From positions 1 through 54,939 of the forward strand of contig JAIRNF010000011.1 of the NCBI GenBank assembly GCA_031258195.1: a stretch of 54,939 nt of DNA. Reading direction: 5' to 3'. Within the stretch, counting starts at the first letter, position 1. The number at the start of each line of letters is the position of its first letter. This stretch comes from Prevotellaceae bacterium. Its GTDB lineage: Bacteria; Bacteroidota; Bacteroidia; Bacteroidales; UBA932. This document shows, in pieces, positions 37,612 to 45,837 of this stretch. The position numbers and the translations under genes are program-made. Below the pieces are notes generated by a model, which saw nothing but the letters and a program-made list of their open reading frames with translations, was not told where the DNA came from and ran no database searches.

Positions 37612-37685
37612 ATCAGCTAGGAATAAAAGTAAAATAGAGTGTTATATTAGGACTCTATTTTTGTGTGCATAGAAATGTTGATGTA

Positions 37686-38566
37686 ATGAGTAAGGAATAT
37701 AAATACTCGGGTAGGGTGGATTGGAACAGAACCATTTTATGGTTTGTAATAGGTATGCTATGTTCAGAATTTATCGGAGTAGGCCATGGGATTCTGTCTT
37801 ATATTAATCCGCTTGAGTCTAATTACAATATTTTGGATGTACTTAATATAGCAACAACCGTCTTTGCTTTAGGCTCCTATGTATTAATCTTTGTTACAAA
37901 ACAAACTTATGCGCGTAATCGAGGTGTACTCATAGCTATGACGGCTATAATGGCCTGTTTTCGTGGTACTGTGGGTGGTGTATGTTTTTAAGCCGTAAAA
38001 TGGAAGTGGGCTTCTTTTCTCTTTTAACAGACATACCTGCTGTTTTTAATAATTTTATTTATCACATGAAAGCTGTGGAAATAAGTACTACTCTTAAGGG
38101 GGATACCTATCAGATAGGCGTACTTGCCCCCGCATTATATTTTCTAGAGTTGGTAATGTTCTTACTCCCGGTTTATAGTGTGGTAAAAACCAAATACTTT
38201 TTTTGTGAGAGATGTAAGGAAACCCTTTTTTTAAAAACCGCCTATATTTCAGACGTAAGCCTAGTAAATGAAAATATTGATAATCTAAAATCTGGAAAAG
38301 CCTTGTTTCTGAAGGATGTCAATCCGGTGTTTAGCGTTGAAGGCTTAGGTATTATATATAAAGCGTACATGTTTAACTTTTATTTTTGTTTTTCATGTAG
38401 AAGTGTGGTCGTTAGCGTAGAAAAAATCTCTCTGAAAAGGGATGAAAATAACGCTTTTACAATAGCCGATAGTGAAGAAATAATCAAAGGAGTTCATTGG
38501 GACGAAGAATCCTCCGAGCTGGCGTTTAAAAAAATTACGTTAGATTCTACAGTTAAGATAGAGTAA
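37686..38566 (+). pseudogene. Membrane protein of unknown family, probably frameshifted
   Basis: The first frame (start ATG 37686, MSKEYKYSGRVDWNRT) has three hydrophobic helices and ends at 37991 in GTVGGVCF-stop. The second frame (from 37982) has another helix (LAPALYFLELVMFLLPVYSV) and a CxxC-bearing loop (KYFFCERCKETLFLK, then FYFCFSCRSVVVS). The two overlap by 10 bases, and neither looks complete, so one lesion near 37980 is likely. Two separate overlapping genes remain possible. I recognise no family. Confidence 0.5.
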
Positions 38567-38611
38567 TAAACCGCTTTTTAGCCATGCATAACAAGCCGTA
38601 TTATCCGTCCC

Positions 38612-39136
38612 TTATTGGTTAATTTCTTTTATCAGTGAGCATATATTGTCATACAACGGTTTATACTTAATTTTCCACACCAATAATCCCATAAGCATGG
38701 CAAAAAGTATTACTCCAAAATATAGCAGCTGAAATGTAATCATATCTATTGCTGAAAGGGTTATGCTTAGCCCAATATCAGCTAGAATAATAGGTACTAT
38801 CACTAAAGCGCCGCCATTTCCGAAAGGGGTATATCTTTTTTTTGCTTTTTTCAACATTTCTAAAGTTGGCAGCGAGTAGTCAACATTCTTGAAGTCTATC
38901 TGTTGTTTTTGGAATATAAAAGCGAAAGATATCATAGCCAGGCAAAAGCAAATACTCCTAAGAATTGTAGGAAGCGACTCCCCTGTATAAAAATGGAGTG
39001 TTATTAAAAACACGAATAATAACCCGAAACCCCGGTATATACTTTTGAAAAATTTACTCTGTGTCGAGTAGGAGCTGTCTTCGTGCGTTAACCTTGTTGT
39101 TAAGCTTATTAAATCACTTTGTTTATTTAGGTTCAT
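38612..39136 (-). CDS. Membrane protein downstream of a sigma factor
   Basis: A 174-residue protein with four helices in two pairs (GFGLLFVFLITLHFY, TILRSICFCLAMISFAFIFQ; ALVIVPIILADIGLS, QLLYFGVILFAMLMGLLVW). Its start overlaps the end of the sigma-factor gene by 14 bases, so it was translated with it. By position it could be a membrane anti-sigma or effector, but it has no recognised anti-sigma domain. It remains intact although its sigma factor is broken. Confidence 0.6.
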   Translation of the reverse strand: MNLNKQSDLISLTTRLTHEDSSYSTQSKFFKSIYRGFGLLFVFLITLHFYTGESLPTILRSICFCLAMISFAFIFQKQQIDFKNVDYSLPTLEMLKKAKKRYTPFGNGGALVIVPIILADIGLSITLSAIDMITFQLLYFGVILFAMLMGLLVWKIKYKPLYDNICSLIKEINQ

Positions 39137-39561
39137 TGTTGTTTAATTTTGTTTTTAGATCGTTTTTAATACGGTGAATTTTTACCTTTATATTTGATTC
39201 TGTTAGTCCTATTACATCGGCAATCGCTTTCATGCCAAGCCCTTCGAGCATAAGCGAGACTAAAGCCTTGTCTATAACAGGCAGCCGATTTACCTCGCTC
39301 TGCGGCTTTGCTATAAGCGTCTCAATTTCACGCTCTTGATCTGTTTCATCTACTAGCCGATTCGTATTTTCAATGGGCAACTCTGTATATCCAAGTGCTA
39401 ATGGCGCAATTATCCTTATAGTTGTCTAGGCTTTTCCTTATCTTTATTAGTACTTCTTGGTATAAGTCGTCTTGATAATTTGTGCCGTAATACTTACAAA
39501 TACGTTGAATACGCTCGTTGTTTTCTGCAACAATCTTTTTAAAATGCTCCTCTTTTTTCAA
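39123..39561 (-). pseudogene. ECF sigma factor, frameshifted and partly deleted
   Basis: The first part (39561 to 39370) is MKKEEHFKKIVAENNERIQR and region 2 (DDLYQEVLIKIRKSLDNY, CAISTWIYRVA-H-stop). The second frame (from 39380) supplies the linker and region 4 (VIDKALVSLMLEGLGMKAIA, DVIGLTESNIKVKIHRIKN). They join at WIYRVA/PIENTN, and the usual run of about 15 residues after WIYRVA (an NTA... helix) appears to be missing, so the lesion looks like a small deletion rather than one base. The partner membrane gene at 38612 overlaps its end. Confidence 0.75.
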
Positions 39562-39694
39562 CTTATATCATTTTAGTGGTGTTTACTAGTTAGTAACCGA
39601 AATCTAATAAAAGTTACAATTTGAGATAAATAATTCACAAAAAAATAAAGCTTTTATTTATAACAGATTTTCGCGGTTTTTTACTTATAACAAA

Positions 39695-39702
39695 TACCTT
39701 TG
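39695..39702 (+). promoter_or_regulatory. -7 promoter element (TACCTTTG) of xth
   Basis: An exact TAnnTTTG match 23 bases before the ATG of the exonuclease III gene. Confidence 0.6.
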
Positions 39703-39724
39703 CAAAAGATTAAATAATACTACT

Positions 39725-40492
39725 ATGAAGTTTATCTCGTATAACCTGAATGGAATCCGCGCTGCACTAAATAAAGGATTGATAGATTGGTTTAAAGATG
39801 AATTGCCTGATATTTTTTGCATACAAGAATCTAAGGCTCAATCCGACCAGATAGAATCTAAGCTGTTCGAAGATTTGGGTTACGCCTGCTATTGGAACTC
39901 TGCCGAAAAGAAAGGTTATAGCGGAACAGGTATAGTAAGCCGTGTTCCCATAAATCATGTTTACTTTGGTATTGGTCTTGATAAGTTTGATATAGAAGGG
40001 CGCTTGATCAGGGCGGATATTGGCGACTATTCGTTGGTCTGTTCCTATTTCCCGTCAGGTACTATGGGCGATCATAGGCAAGAATTTAAGATGGAGTACT
40101 TGCGTGCATTTACTAGCTATGTAAAGAAGTTAATGCAAGAGCGCTCTAAGATAATTCTTACCGGCGATTTTAATATCTGTCATAAACCTATTGATATTAA
40201 TAATCCGGAGAAACATACTACAGTTTCGGGTTTTTTGCCCGAGGAGCGCGAATGGTTCGATCAGCTGGTAGAGTTGGGTTTTGTAGATACCTTCCGGGTA
40301 TTCTGCCAAGAGCCTAACCGCTACAGCTGGTGGAGTTACCGTGGGGGAGCACGGGCACGAAACGTTGGCTGGCGTATCGACTACTTTTTGGTTAGCGAGA
40401 ACATAAAGCACGAGCTAAAATGTGCCGATATTCAAGATTGGGTTGTACATTCCGATCATTGCCCTGTAATCGTTGATCTCAACCTCGGTTAA
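39725..40492 (+). CDS. xth: Exodeoxyribonuclease III
   Basis: A 255-residue base-excision-repair nuclease (AP endonuclease and 3'-5' exonuclease). Motifs in order: KFISYNLNGIRAAL (about 2-15), IQESKA with the metal-binding Glu, YSGTGIVSR, LTGDFNICH (about 141-149) with catalytic Asp and Asn, GWRIDYFLVS, and the C-terminal HSDHCPVIVDL with the active His. Full length. It is followed 10 bp later by the lrgA/lrgB pair. Confidence 0.95.
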   Translation: MKFISYNLNGIRAALNKGLIDWFKDELPDIFCIQESKAQSDQIESKLFEDLGYACYWNSAEKKGYSGTGIVSRVPINHVYFGIGLDKFDIEGRLIRADIGDYSLVCSYFPSGTMGDHRQEFKMEYLRAFTSYVKKLMQERSKIILTGDFNICHKPIDINNPEKHTTVSGFLPEEREWFDQLVELGFVDTFRVFCQEPNRYSWWSYRGGARARNVGWRIDYFLVSENIKHELKCADIQDWVVHSDHCPVIVDLNLG

Positions 40493-40501
40493 ACCGTCGC
40501 A

Positions 40502-40852
40502 ATGCCTGTTCTTTTAGGTTTTCTTATCATACTTTTCTTTTGGGCTTTAGGAACGGTTGTTACTATGCTTATAAACCATCTCATTCCGGGTAGTGTGGTT
40601 GGTCTGCTTCTGCTATTTGTTGCGTTGTGCTTTAAGCTGGTAAGACCTGAACAAATTAGGGCGGTAGCGAAATTTCTTACTAAAAACATGTCGCTATTCT
40701 TTGTTCCTGCACCCGTAGGACTAATGGAGCATTTAGGTGTACTGAAAGATGGTTGGGCGTTTATTTTGGTGGCGTCGGTTTTAAGTACCATATTAGTAAT
40801 GGCTGTGGTAGCGTTAATTCGGCAAAAAGGAGATAAAACACTTGGCAGATAG
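40502..40852 (+). CDS. lrgA: CidA/LrgA-family holin-like membrane protein
   Basis: A 116-residue inner-membrane protein with four helices. It shows the family features GSVVGLLLLFVALCFKLV and NMSLFFVPAPVGLMEHLGVL. Proteins of this family form holin-like pores or, with LrgB, take up pyruvate in some bacteria. It overlaps no gene; the lrgB remnant starts 18 bases after its stop. The partner is broken, so its own function may be lost or altered. Confidence 0.88.
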   Translation: MPVLLGFLIILFFWALGTVVTMLINHLIPGSVVGLLLLFVALCFKLVRPEQIRAVAKFLTKNMSLFFVPAPVGLMEHLGVLKDGWAFILVASVLSTILVMAVVALIRQKGDKTLGR

Positions 40853-40870
40853 CATACAATCAGTTTGTAT

Positions 40871-41532
40871 ATGATTCTGCTAACGCTGGCTGCGTTTACG
40901 CTATCGCTTTGGCTATATAAGAAAACCAAGCTAAGTATCCTGCACCCGTTGCTCCCTTCGGTATTAGTAATAATAACAGTACTTAACCTCTGCGGCATTG
41001 ACTATAATACATACAACAATGGTGTATTTATAATCGATTTTATGCTTGGTCCGTCTGTTGTAGCACTGGGTCTAGAGCTATATGAGCAGCGATACTATAT
41101 AAAGCAAAATTGGCTATCAATGCTTACTGCAATTATAGTGGGGAGTATAGTTGGCGTACTAAGTGTTGCAGGTATAGCCCTGCTGATGAATCCGAGCGTG
41201 GAGTTGACAATGACGCTCTTCCCCAAGTCGGTTACATCGCCTATAGCTATTGATATTTCGAGAGAATTAGGAGGCATTCCTTCGCTTTCGGCAGTTATTG
41301 TAATTTCGGCAGGTATATTTGGCGGACTGGTCGGACCATTCGTTCTAAAGGCGTTGGGTATAACCAGCCGTATTGCTAAAGGTTAGCATTAGGTACTTCG
41401 TCTCATGGGGTTGGTACGGCTGTTGCTATTGAAATGGGCACTATAGGAGGCGCTATCGGCGGATTGGCAGTAGGCTTGATGGGGTTGGCTACTGCTATTG
41501 TTGCTCCGCTTGTAAAATGGCTGATGTTTTAG
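40871..41532 (+). pseudogene. lrgB: CidB/LrgB-family membrane protein, frameshifted
   Basis: The gene starts at the ATG 40871 (MILLTLAAFTLSLWLYKKTK); a TTG two codons earlier is less likely. It reads through FPKSVTSPIAIDISRELGGI to SRIAKG and stops at 41386. The rest of the LrgB C-terminus, ALGTSSHGVGTAVAIEMGTI, is present in another frame to the TAG at 41530-41532. One base is missing near 41384 (family: AKGxALGTxSHxxGT). The end overlaps the convergent plsC-like gene by 4 bases. Confidence 0.9.
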
Positions 41533-42266
41533 GTATATAGGTCTGGTGCTATTTCTCGGTGTTTTTCTGCAATAATATTGTGCACCCGCTGTGTCATCTC
41601 TTTTATTGAGGTGGAAGCAACTTCTTCTTCGCCTATTTCGGGTAATATATGTATATCGAATTTCTGACGAATGGGTAAGGCAAAATGCTTGGTAGCTTCG
41701 TATGTTCCATTTATTACTATAGGGAGAATAGCCACTTTATTCATTTTAGCCAGCAGAAACGCCCCCTCTTTAAAACCGTGAACTTGTCCGTCTTTACTAC
41801 GAGTACCTTCGGGAAAAATAGCAATGCTTACTTTTCTATCTAACCATATTTTGCATCCTTTCAGCATGGCTTTAGCGCTTGATGCGCTGCCACGCTTAAT
41901 CAGTATATCACCATGTAGCGCCAATAACCAGCCGATAAAAGGTATTTTTAAAACTTCTCGTTTCGATACCCAGCGAAATACAAGTGGCAGCTTGTACATT
42001 AAGGTTATATCTAGCATTGATTGATGGTTAGATACTATGATGTATCTTTTACCCTGCTTGCGGTTTTCTTTTCCTGAATATCGGATTCTCCACCCCTGAC
42101 TTACCCAAAAGTATAGCATAGCCCATATAATAGAGAATTTATGCAGCACCATCCGCTTTTTATCAAACGGATAAGTAATAATAAATATTAGTAGTGCTAA
42201 GAAATATAGTATTGGAGACGATACTATGAAGTATATATAGTAAAAGAAGTTAAAAATGAATTTCAT
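41529..42266 (-). CDS. plsC: 1-acyl-sn-glycerol-3-phosphate acyltransferase
   Basis: A membrane enzyme (245 residues) that adds the second acyl chain to lysophosphatidic acid to make phosphatidic acid. It has two hydrophobic helices at the N-terminus. Motifs: SNHQSMLDIT (HxxxxD, about residues 77-86), RWVSKREVLKIPFIGWLL, and AIFPEGTRSKDG (about 148-159). IVINGTYEA provides the fourth conserved block. It is convergent with the lrgB remnant. Confidence 0.93.
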   Translation of the reverse strand: MKFIFNFFYYIYFIVSSPILYFLALLIFIITYPFDKKRMVLHKFSIIWAMLYFWVSQGWRIRYSGKENRKQGKRYIIVSNHQSMLDITLMYKLPLVFRWVSKREVLKIPFIGWLLALHGDILIKRGSASSAKAMLKGCKIWLDRKVSIAIFPEGTRSKDGQVHGFKEGAFLLAKMNKVAILPIVINGTYEATKHFALPIRQKFDIHILPEIGEEEVASTSIKEMTQRVHNIIAEKHREIAPDLYT

Positions 42267-42350
42267 ACTTAAATTCTGTCAAAACAATAAAAAGTAAAGA
42301 TACCCAATTTTTAGAAAGTGAAGCTACTATTGTTGGCTGAGATGATATTA

Positions 42351-42380
42351 AGAGAGCGGGATTAACTAATCCCGCTCTCT
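42351..42380 (-). terminator. Terminator after the outer-membrane receptor gene
   Basis: AGAGAGCGGGATT and AATCCCGCTCTCT form a perfect 13-bp stem with a 4-base loop, 35 bases after the stop of the gene at 42415. Confidence 0.85.
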
Positions 42381-42414
42381 TACATTAAATATAATTACGT
42401 TAAACCAAATAGCC

Positions 42415-44871
42415 TTAGTTTGCTGTAGGTGTATTTTCGCCACCTGTATTTCCGCCGCTTCCTTGCATAAGGTCGTCGTTGCTGATACCACGTTGTACCT
42501 TTTTAATCTGTTGATTTTTTAGATTTCCGAACCGGTATGATACTCTAAAGTTTATTGTCTGATGTTGTGTATTAAACTTCATTTCTTGATAAAACTCTTT
42601 GCCATAAGTTTTGCTTGTAAATTCTCTGCGCTTTGTAAACGGATCTTGAACGTTTATATTAATGCTAAGCTTTTTGTCAAAAAACTCTTTGCCTAGCCCT
42701 AATCCGATAAAAGTAAATGATGACATTTCGGTTTGCATGGTTACGGGCGGTCTGAAATGCCCGGCAAAAACACTTGCCCGGAAAGATTTTAAGAAGGTGT
42801 ATGATGCGTTAAAGAATACGTTGCCGCCAAAACCATAGTTATAGGCACCAAAAATCGATTTGGTTTTAATATCAACATAGCTGATATTTCCATTAACCAT
42901 TAATCGAAGATCTTTTATAGGAGTCCAGTTACCATAAAGATTTAGTCCGATTGATTTATTTTTACCAATATTGCCGTAAGTAGTACGTAGGGTGTCCGCT
43001 TGCATAAGAGAATATTCTTGAATTGCATTGTCGGATATGGTATAGTTAAGCGATGCGTTAAAGTTTACTTTTTGAGCAAAGCTGCCGAAGCTGATCGAAA
43101 AGTTATGGCTATCTTCCGAGTCTAAGTTCGGATTACCATACCTAATGTTTGTCGGGTCGCTTCTGTCCTCATACGGATTAAGGTACCAAATGCTAGGTCT
43201 GCGAATACGCATGTTGTAATTAAAGCGTAAATTTTTTGTCATGCCCAGTTGATAAGAAATTGCAGCAGAGGGAACGATATCCGTTGTATTATTTGTTATA
43301 TCTCTTGCTGCTTTAAAGTTAATATCCGTATCAGTATTTTCTAGCCTAATACCCGCATTAAAGCTTATTTTATTTAGCCTATAGCTATACGAGGCGTAAC
43401 CAGAGAAAATGTTTTGTGTGTAGTCCATAGTATTTTCTCTGCTGGTATTCCTTTCCCATACGTTGGTAAGGTAGTTGTATTGTTCGAAAAGCGGATCGCT
43501 ATCGTTAAGGCGAATTATGTATTTTGCTCCTACCTCTATATTGTGTTTGTCTTTTATGGGATTTACATAGTCTAACTGAAAAGTATGCTCGTTAGAAGAA
43601 GCATCATTTTCACTACGCTCCCATAATGGGTCATAATTTATAGGATTTATAAGTTCTGTTTCATACTCTGAATCATTTGGCGAAAAATCGTATCGGTAAG
43701 ATGCCGTCAACAACATACCCTTCTTTTTGAAAGATCGCTGGTAGTTGGCATTTATTTCGGTTCCCCCATAGTTACTTTTGCTTTTTGTATAACGGCTATA
43801 TGAGTAATCCGGATTGTTGTTTAAAAGTTGTTCTACAGCGGTTGTTCCATTATTTTTGCCACTTCCAAAGTAATGATCTACAGAAATGGTAACCATATTT
43901 AAGGTGTCAAATTCGTAGCTTAATTCTGCGCTTCCCCATTGATCAGTACCTTTGTTCGTTGAAGTACCGAGTTGGCTTAGAATGGTATTATTTGTGAAAT
44001 TCTCTTGTAGCATTGATACATCGTTTGTGCCTCCTTTCCAATAGTTGTAACCATATCTACTGGAAAAACCAAACTTACCTTGCTTAAGCGTTAAGAAGGC
44101 GCTACCCCCATATCCTCCCAATGTATTTACATTGGCGCTAACCGTTGCCGTATAGCCATTATCCCCGCTTTTAACCATTGTAATATTAATAATACCTCCA
44201 ATTCCCTCAGCATCGTATTTAGCACCCGGATTAGTAATAACCTCGATGTTTTTGATATTGTTAGCCGGCATGCTTCTTAAAACTTCGCTAGGGTTATTTG
44301 TAATCATAGTAGATGGTTTGCCGTTAACGTAAACCTTAAAGTTTGTAGAGCCCCTTAGCTGTATATTGTCGTCGCTATCTACTGAAACCATAGGTACTTT
44401 ACGAAGCATTTCAAGGGCGGTTTCCGTTTTGGAGTCGGGGTCGCTTTCGGTATCGTAAGTCAGCTTATCTAATCCAACCGTTACGAGGGGCTTTTGAGCG
44501 ATTACCACAACTTCATCGAGTTGGCTAACATCGGCAACGCCTATTACGCCTAGATCCGTAGTTTTTTTACCTTCTTCTATGGTAAAAGGTACGTCGGCCG
44601 CTTTATTGCCAAAATAAAATATAGATAGTATATATTCGCCTGCGCTATTTAATCCTACTTGAAAATTTCCTTTATCATCCGTTGCCAAAACCTTTACCTG
44701 CCGCGCGGGGTTTGCTTTTGTTACAATGGTAAGTGTTGAAAACTGCACAGGAGAGTTAGCTACAGTATCGACAACATTCCCCTTTACATTAAAGACAACT
44801 TTTTGTTGGGCATATGAGCTATTAAAGGAAAAAATGGCAGATAAGATTAATAAAGGAAGAATTCGTTTCAT
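42415..44871 (-). CDS. TonB-dependent-receptor-like outer-membrane protein
   Basis: An 818-residue outer-membrane beta-barrel of the OMP_b-brl_3 type. A signal peptide (ILPLLILSAIFSFNSSYAQ) is followed by a carboxypeptidase-regulatory-like domain (about 25-110: VFNVKGNVVDTVANSPVQFS), a plug (about 120-225: TALEMLRKVPMVSVDSDDNI, KVYVNGKPSTMITNNPSEVL, NPGAKYDAEGIGGIIN) and a barrel of about 570 residues. The C-terminus has a Gly/Asn-rich tail (GSGGNTGGENTPTAN). No SusD partner is adjacent. Its ligand is unknown; import or an envelope signalling role are both possible. Confidence 0.88.
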   Translation of the reverse strand: MKRILPLLILSAIFSFNSSYAQQKVVFNVKGNVVDTVANSPVQFSTLTIVTKANPARQVKVLATDDKGNFQVGLNSAGEYILSIFYFGNKAADVPFTIEEGKKTTDLGVIGVADVSQLDEVVVIAQKPLVTVGLDKLTYDTESDPDSKTETALEMLRKVPMVSVDSDDNIQLRGSTNFKVYVNGKPSTMITNNPSEVLRSMPANNIKNIEVITNPGAKYDAEGIGGIINITMVKSGDNGYTATVSANVNTLGGYGGSAFLTLKQGKFGFSSRYGYNYWKGGTNDVSMLQENFTNNTILSQLGTSTNKGTDQWGSAELSYEFDTLNMVTISVDHYFGSGKNNGTTAVEQLLNNNPDYSYSRYTKSKSNYGGTEINANYQRSFKKKGMLLTASYRYDFSPNDSEYETELINPINYDPLWERSENDASSNEHTFQLDYVNPIKDKHNIEVGAKYIIRLNDSDPLFEQYNYLTNVWERNTSRENTMDYTQNIFSGYASYSYRLNKISFNAGIRLENTDTDINFKAARDITNNTTDIVPSAAISYQLGMTKNLRFNYNMRIRRPSIWYLNPYEDRSDPTNIRYGNPNLDSEDSHNFSISFGSFAQKVNFNASLNYTISDNAIQEYSLMQADTLRTTYGNIGKNKSIGLNLYGNWTPIKDLRLMVNGNISYVDIKTKSIFGAYNYGFGGNVFFNASYTFLKSFRASVFAGHFRPPVTMQTEMSSFTFIGLGLGKEFFDKKLSININVQDPFTKRREFTSKTYGKEFYQEMKFNTQHQTINFRVSYRFGNLKNQQIKKVQRGISNDDLMQGSGGNTGGENTPTAN

Positions 44872-45031
44872 TTCCGGTTCTATTAAAGGTTATTGGTTAA
44901 ATTCACTATAAGACGTATTTTATTCTTAAAGGTTGCAGCTAAAAATAATTTTTCTGACATTTTATTTTGTCGCTGTAAACGATTAAATTTTTTAGCGCTA
45001 TGCAATACATAGTACCATGTTTTACAACATA

Positions 45032-45060
45032 TAAATTTTTAATCATTGATTAAAAATTTA
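45032..45060 (-). terminator. AT-rich hairpin downstream of dgkA
   Basis: TAAATTTTTAATC and GATTAAAAATTTA form a perfect 13-bp stem with a 3-base loop. It is 94 bases past the dgkA stop and about 160 bases upstream of the receptor gene, in a 282-bp spacer with nothing else recognisable. Confidence 0.5.
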
Positions 45061-45153
45061 TAGCGTAACGTGCCTGTAATTATAACAATACAAATGTAAA
45101 CTATTAATATAGTTATAGAGCTATGCTGATAGTTAAACTGTTGTTTGTCGCGG

Positions 45154-45537
45154 CTAGTAAAAGAGTTTAGGGATAAAAATAATGAGACCAACAACAAAGG
45201 CGGTAATAGCGCAAAATAAAACCGCCCCAGCGGCAACATCTTTTACCTTGCGAATTTGCTCGTTCTTTTCGGTTGTACAGTAATTAGCAAGGTATTCTAT
45301 GGCTGTATTGATTGCTTCGGCACTTAATACTAAGCCGCAGCAAAGAACAACTGCTACCCACTCTAAGCTCGAAAGGTCGAAAATAAATCCAAGCATAATA
45401 GTACAAATAGCAATACTAATGTGAACCCAGAAGTTAAATTCGGTCTTAAATAACCGAGTTATACCTCGTAAAGCGTACAAGTAGCTACGAAAATGCCGAT
45501 AGATCCTCTTTTTAGATGTCCTCCCTTTGTTGCCCAT
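45154..45537 (-). CDS. dgkA: Diacylglycerol/undecaprenol kinase family
   Basis: A small integral-membrane kinase (127 residues) with three helices. The family signature is VLSAEAINTAIEYLANYC (about residues 73-90) with the active-site Glu and Asn. ITRLFKTEFNFWVHISIA forms the first amphipathic/transmembrane region and KVKDVAAGAVLF the conserved DxAAxAV block. In Gram-positives this type phosphorylates undecaprenol; in Bacteroidota it may recycle the same carrier for the wall. It is 9 bp downstream of the small HTH gene at 45547-45723. Confidence 0.92.
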   Translation of the reverse strand: MGNKGRTSKKRIYRHFRSYLYALRGITRLFKTEFNFWVHISIAICTIMLGFIFDLSSLEWVAVVLCCGLVLSAEAINTAIEYLANYCTTEKNEQIRKVKDVAAGAVLFCAITAFVVGLIIFIPKLFY

Positions 45538-45546
45538 TTTGGCTGA

Positions 45547-45723
45547 CTACTTTGGCTCCCAGTAACAACGTTTCGGCGAAACGATAGCGCCGCTAGCTTT
45601 CAGCTTAGTCATCGCTTTTTCAACTTCTTTCTTTTCCAATCCGGATAGTTCGGCAATTTTTCCGGCATTAAGAGGCTTGCCAGCCTTACGCATTGTTTCA
45701 AGCACTTTTTCTTCTGTAGTCAT
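45547..45723 (-). CDS. Small winged-helix/HTH protein (58 aa)
   Basis: An ATG at 45723 opens [20 protein letters not shown], and a TAG at 45547-45549 ends it after 58 residues (...[13 protein letters not shown]). [20 protein letters not shown] forms a helix-turn-helix and [12 protein letters not shown] a short wing, so it is probably a minimal DNA- or RNA-binding protein. It is directly upstream of dgkA on the same strand (9 bases), suggesting co-expression. I recall similar uncharacterised proteins in many Bacteroidota. Confidence 0.75.
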   Translation of the reverse strand: MTTEEKVLETMRKAGKPLNAGKIAELSGLEKKEVEKAMTKLKASGAIVSPKRCYWEPK

Positions 45724-45837
45724 AGCAATATGATGTTAAGTAATTAATACAGCGCAATATCGATATTCTAAATTTTATAATACGTTTACTAAAGCTAAAC
45801 GTTTTTTCGTCAAGCTTAAATTAGACTAAATAGGCCG

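Noticed and set aside
41380-41390. Programmed frameshift in lrgB
   Set aside because: No slippery heptamer or downstream stem is evident, and the family is not known to use one.
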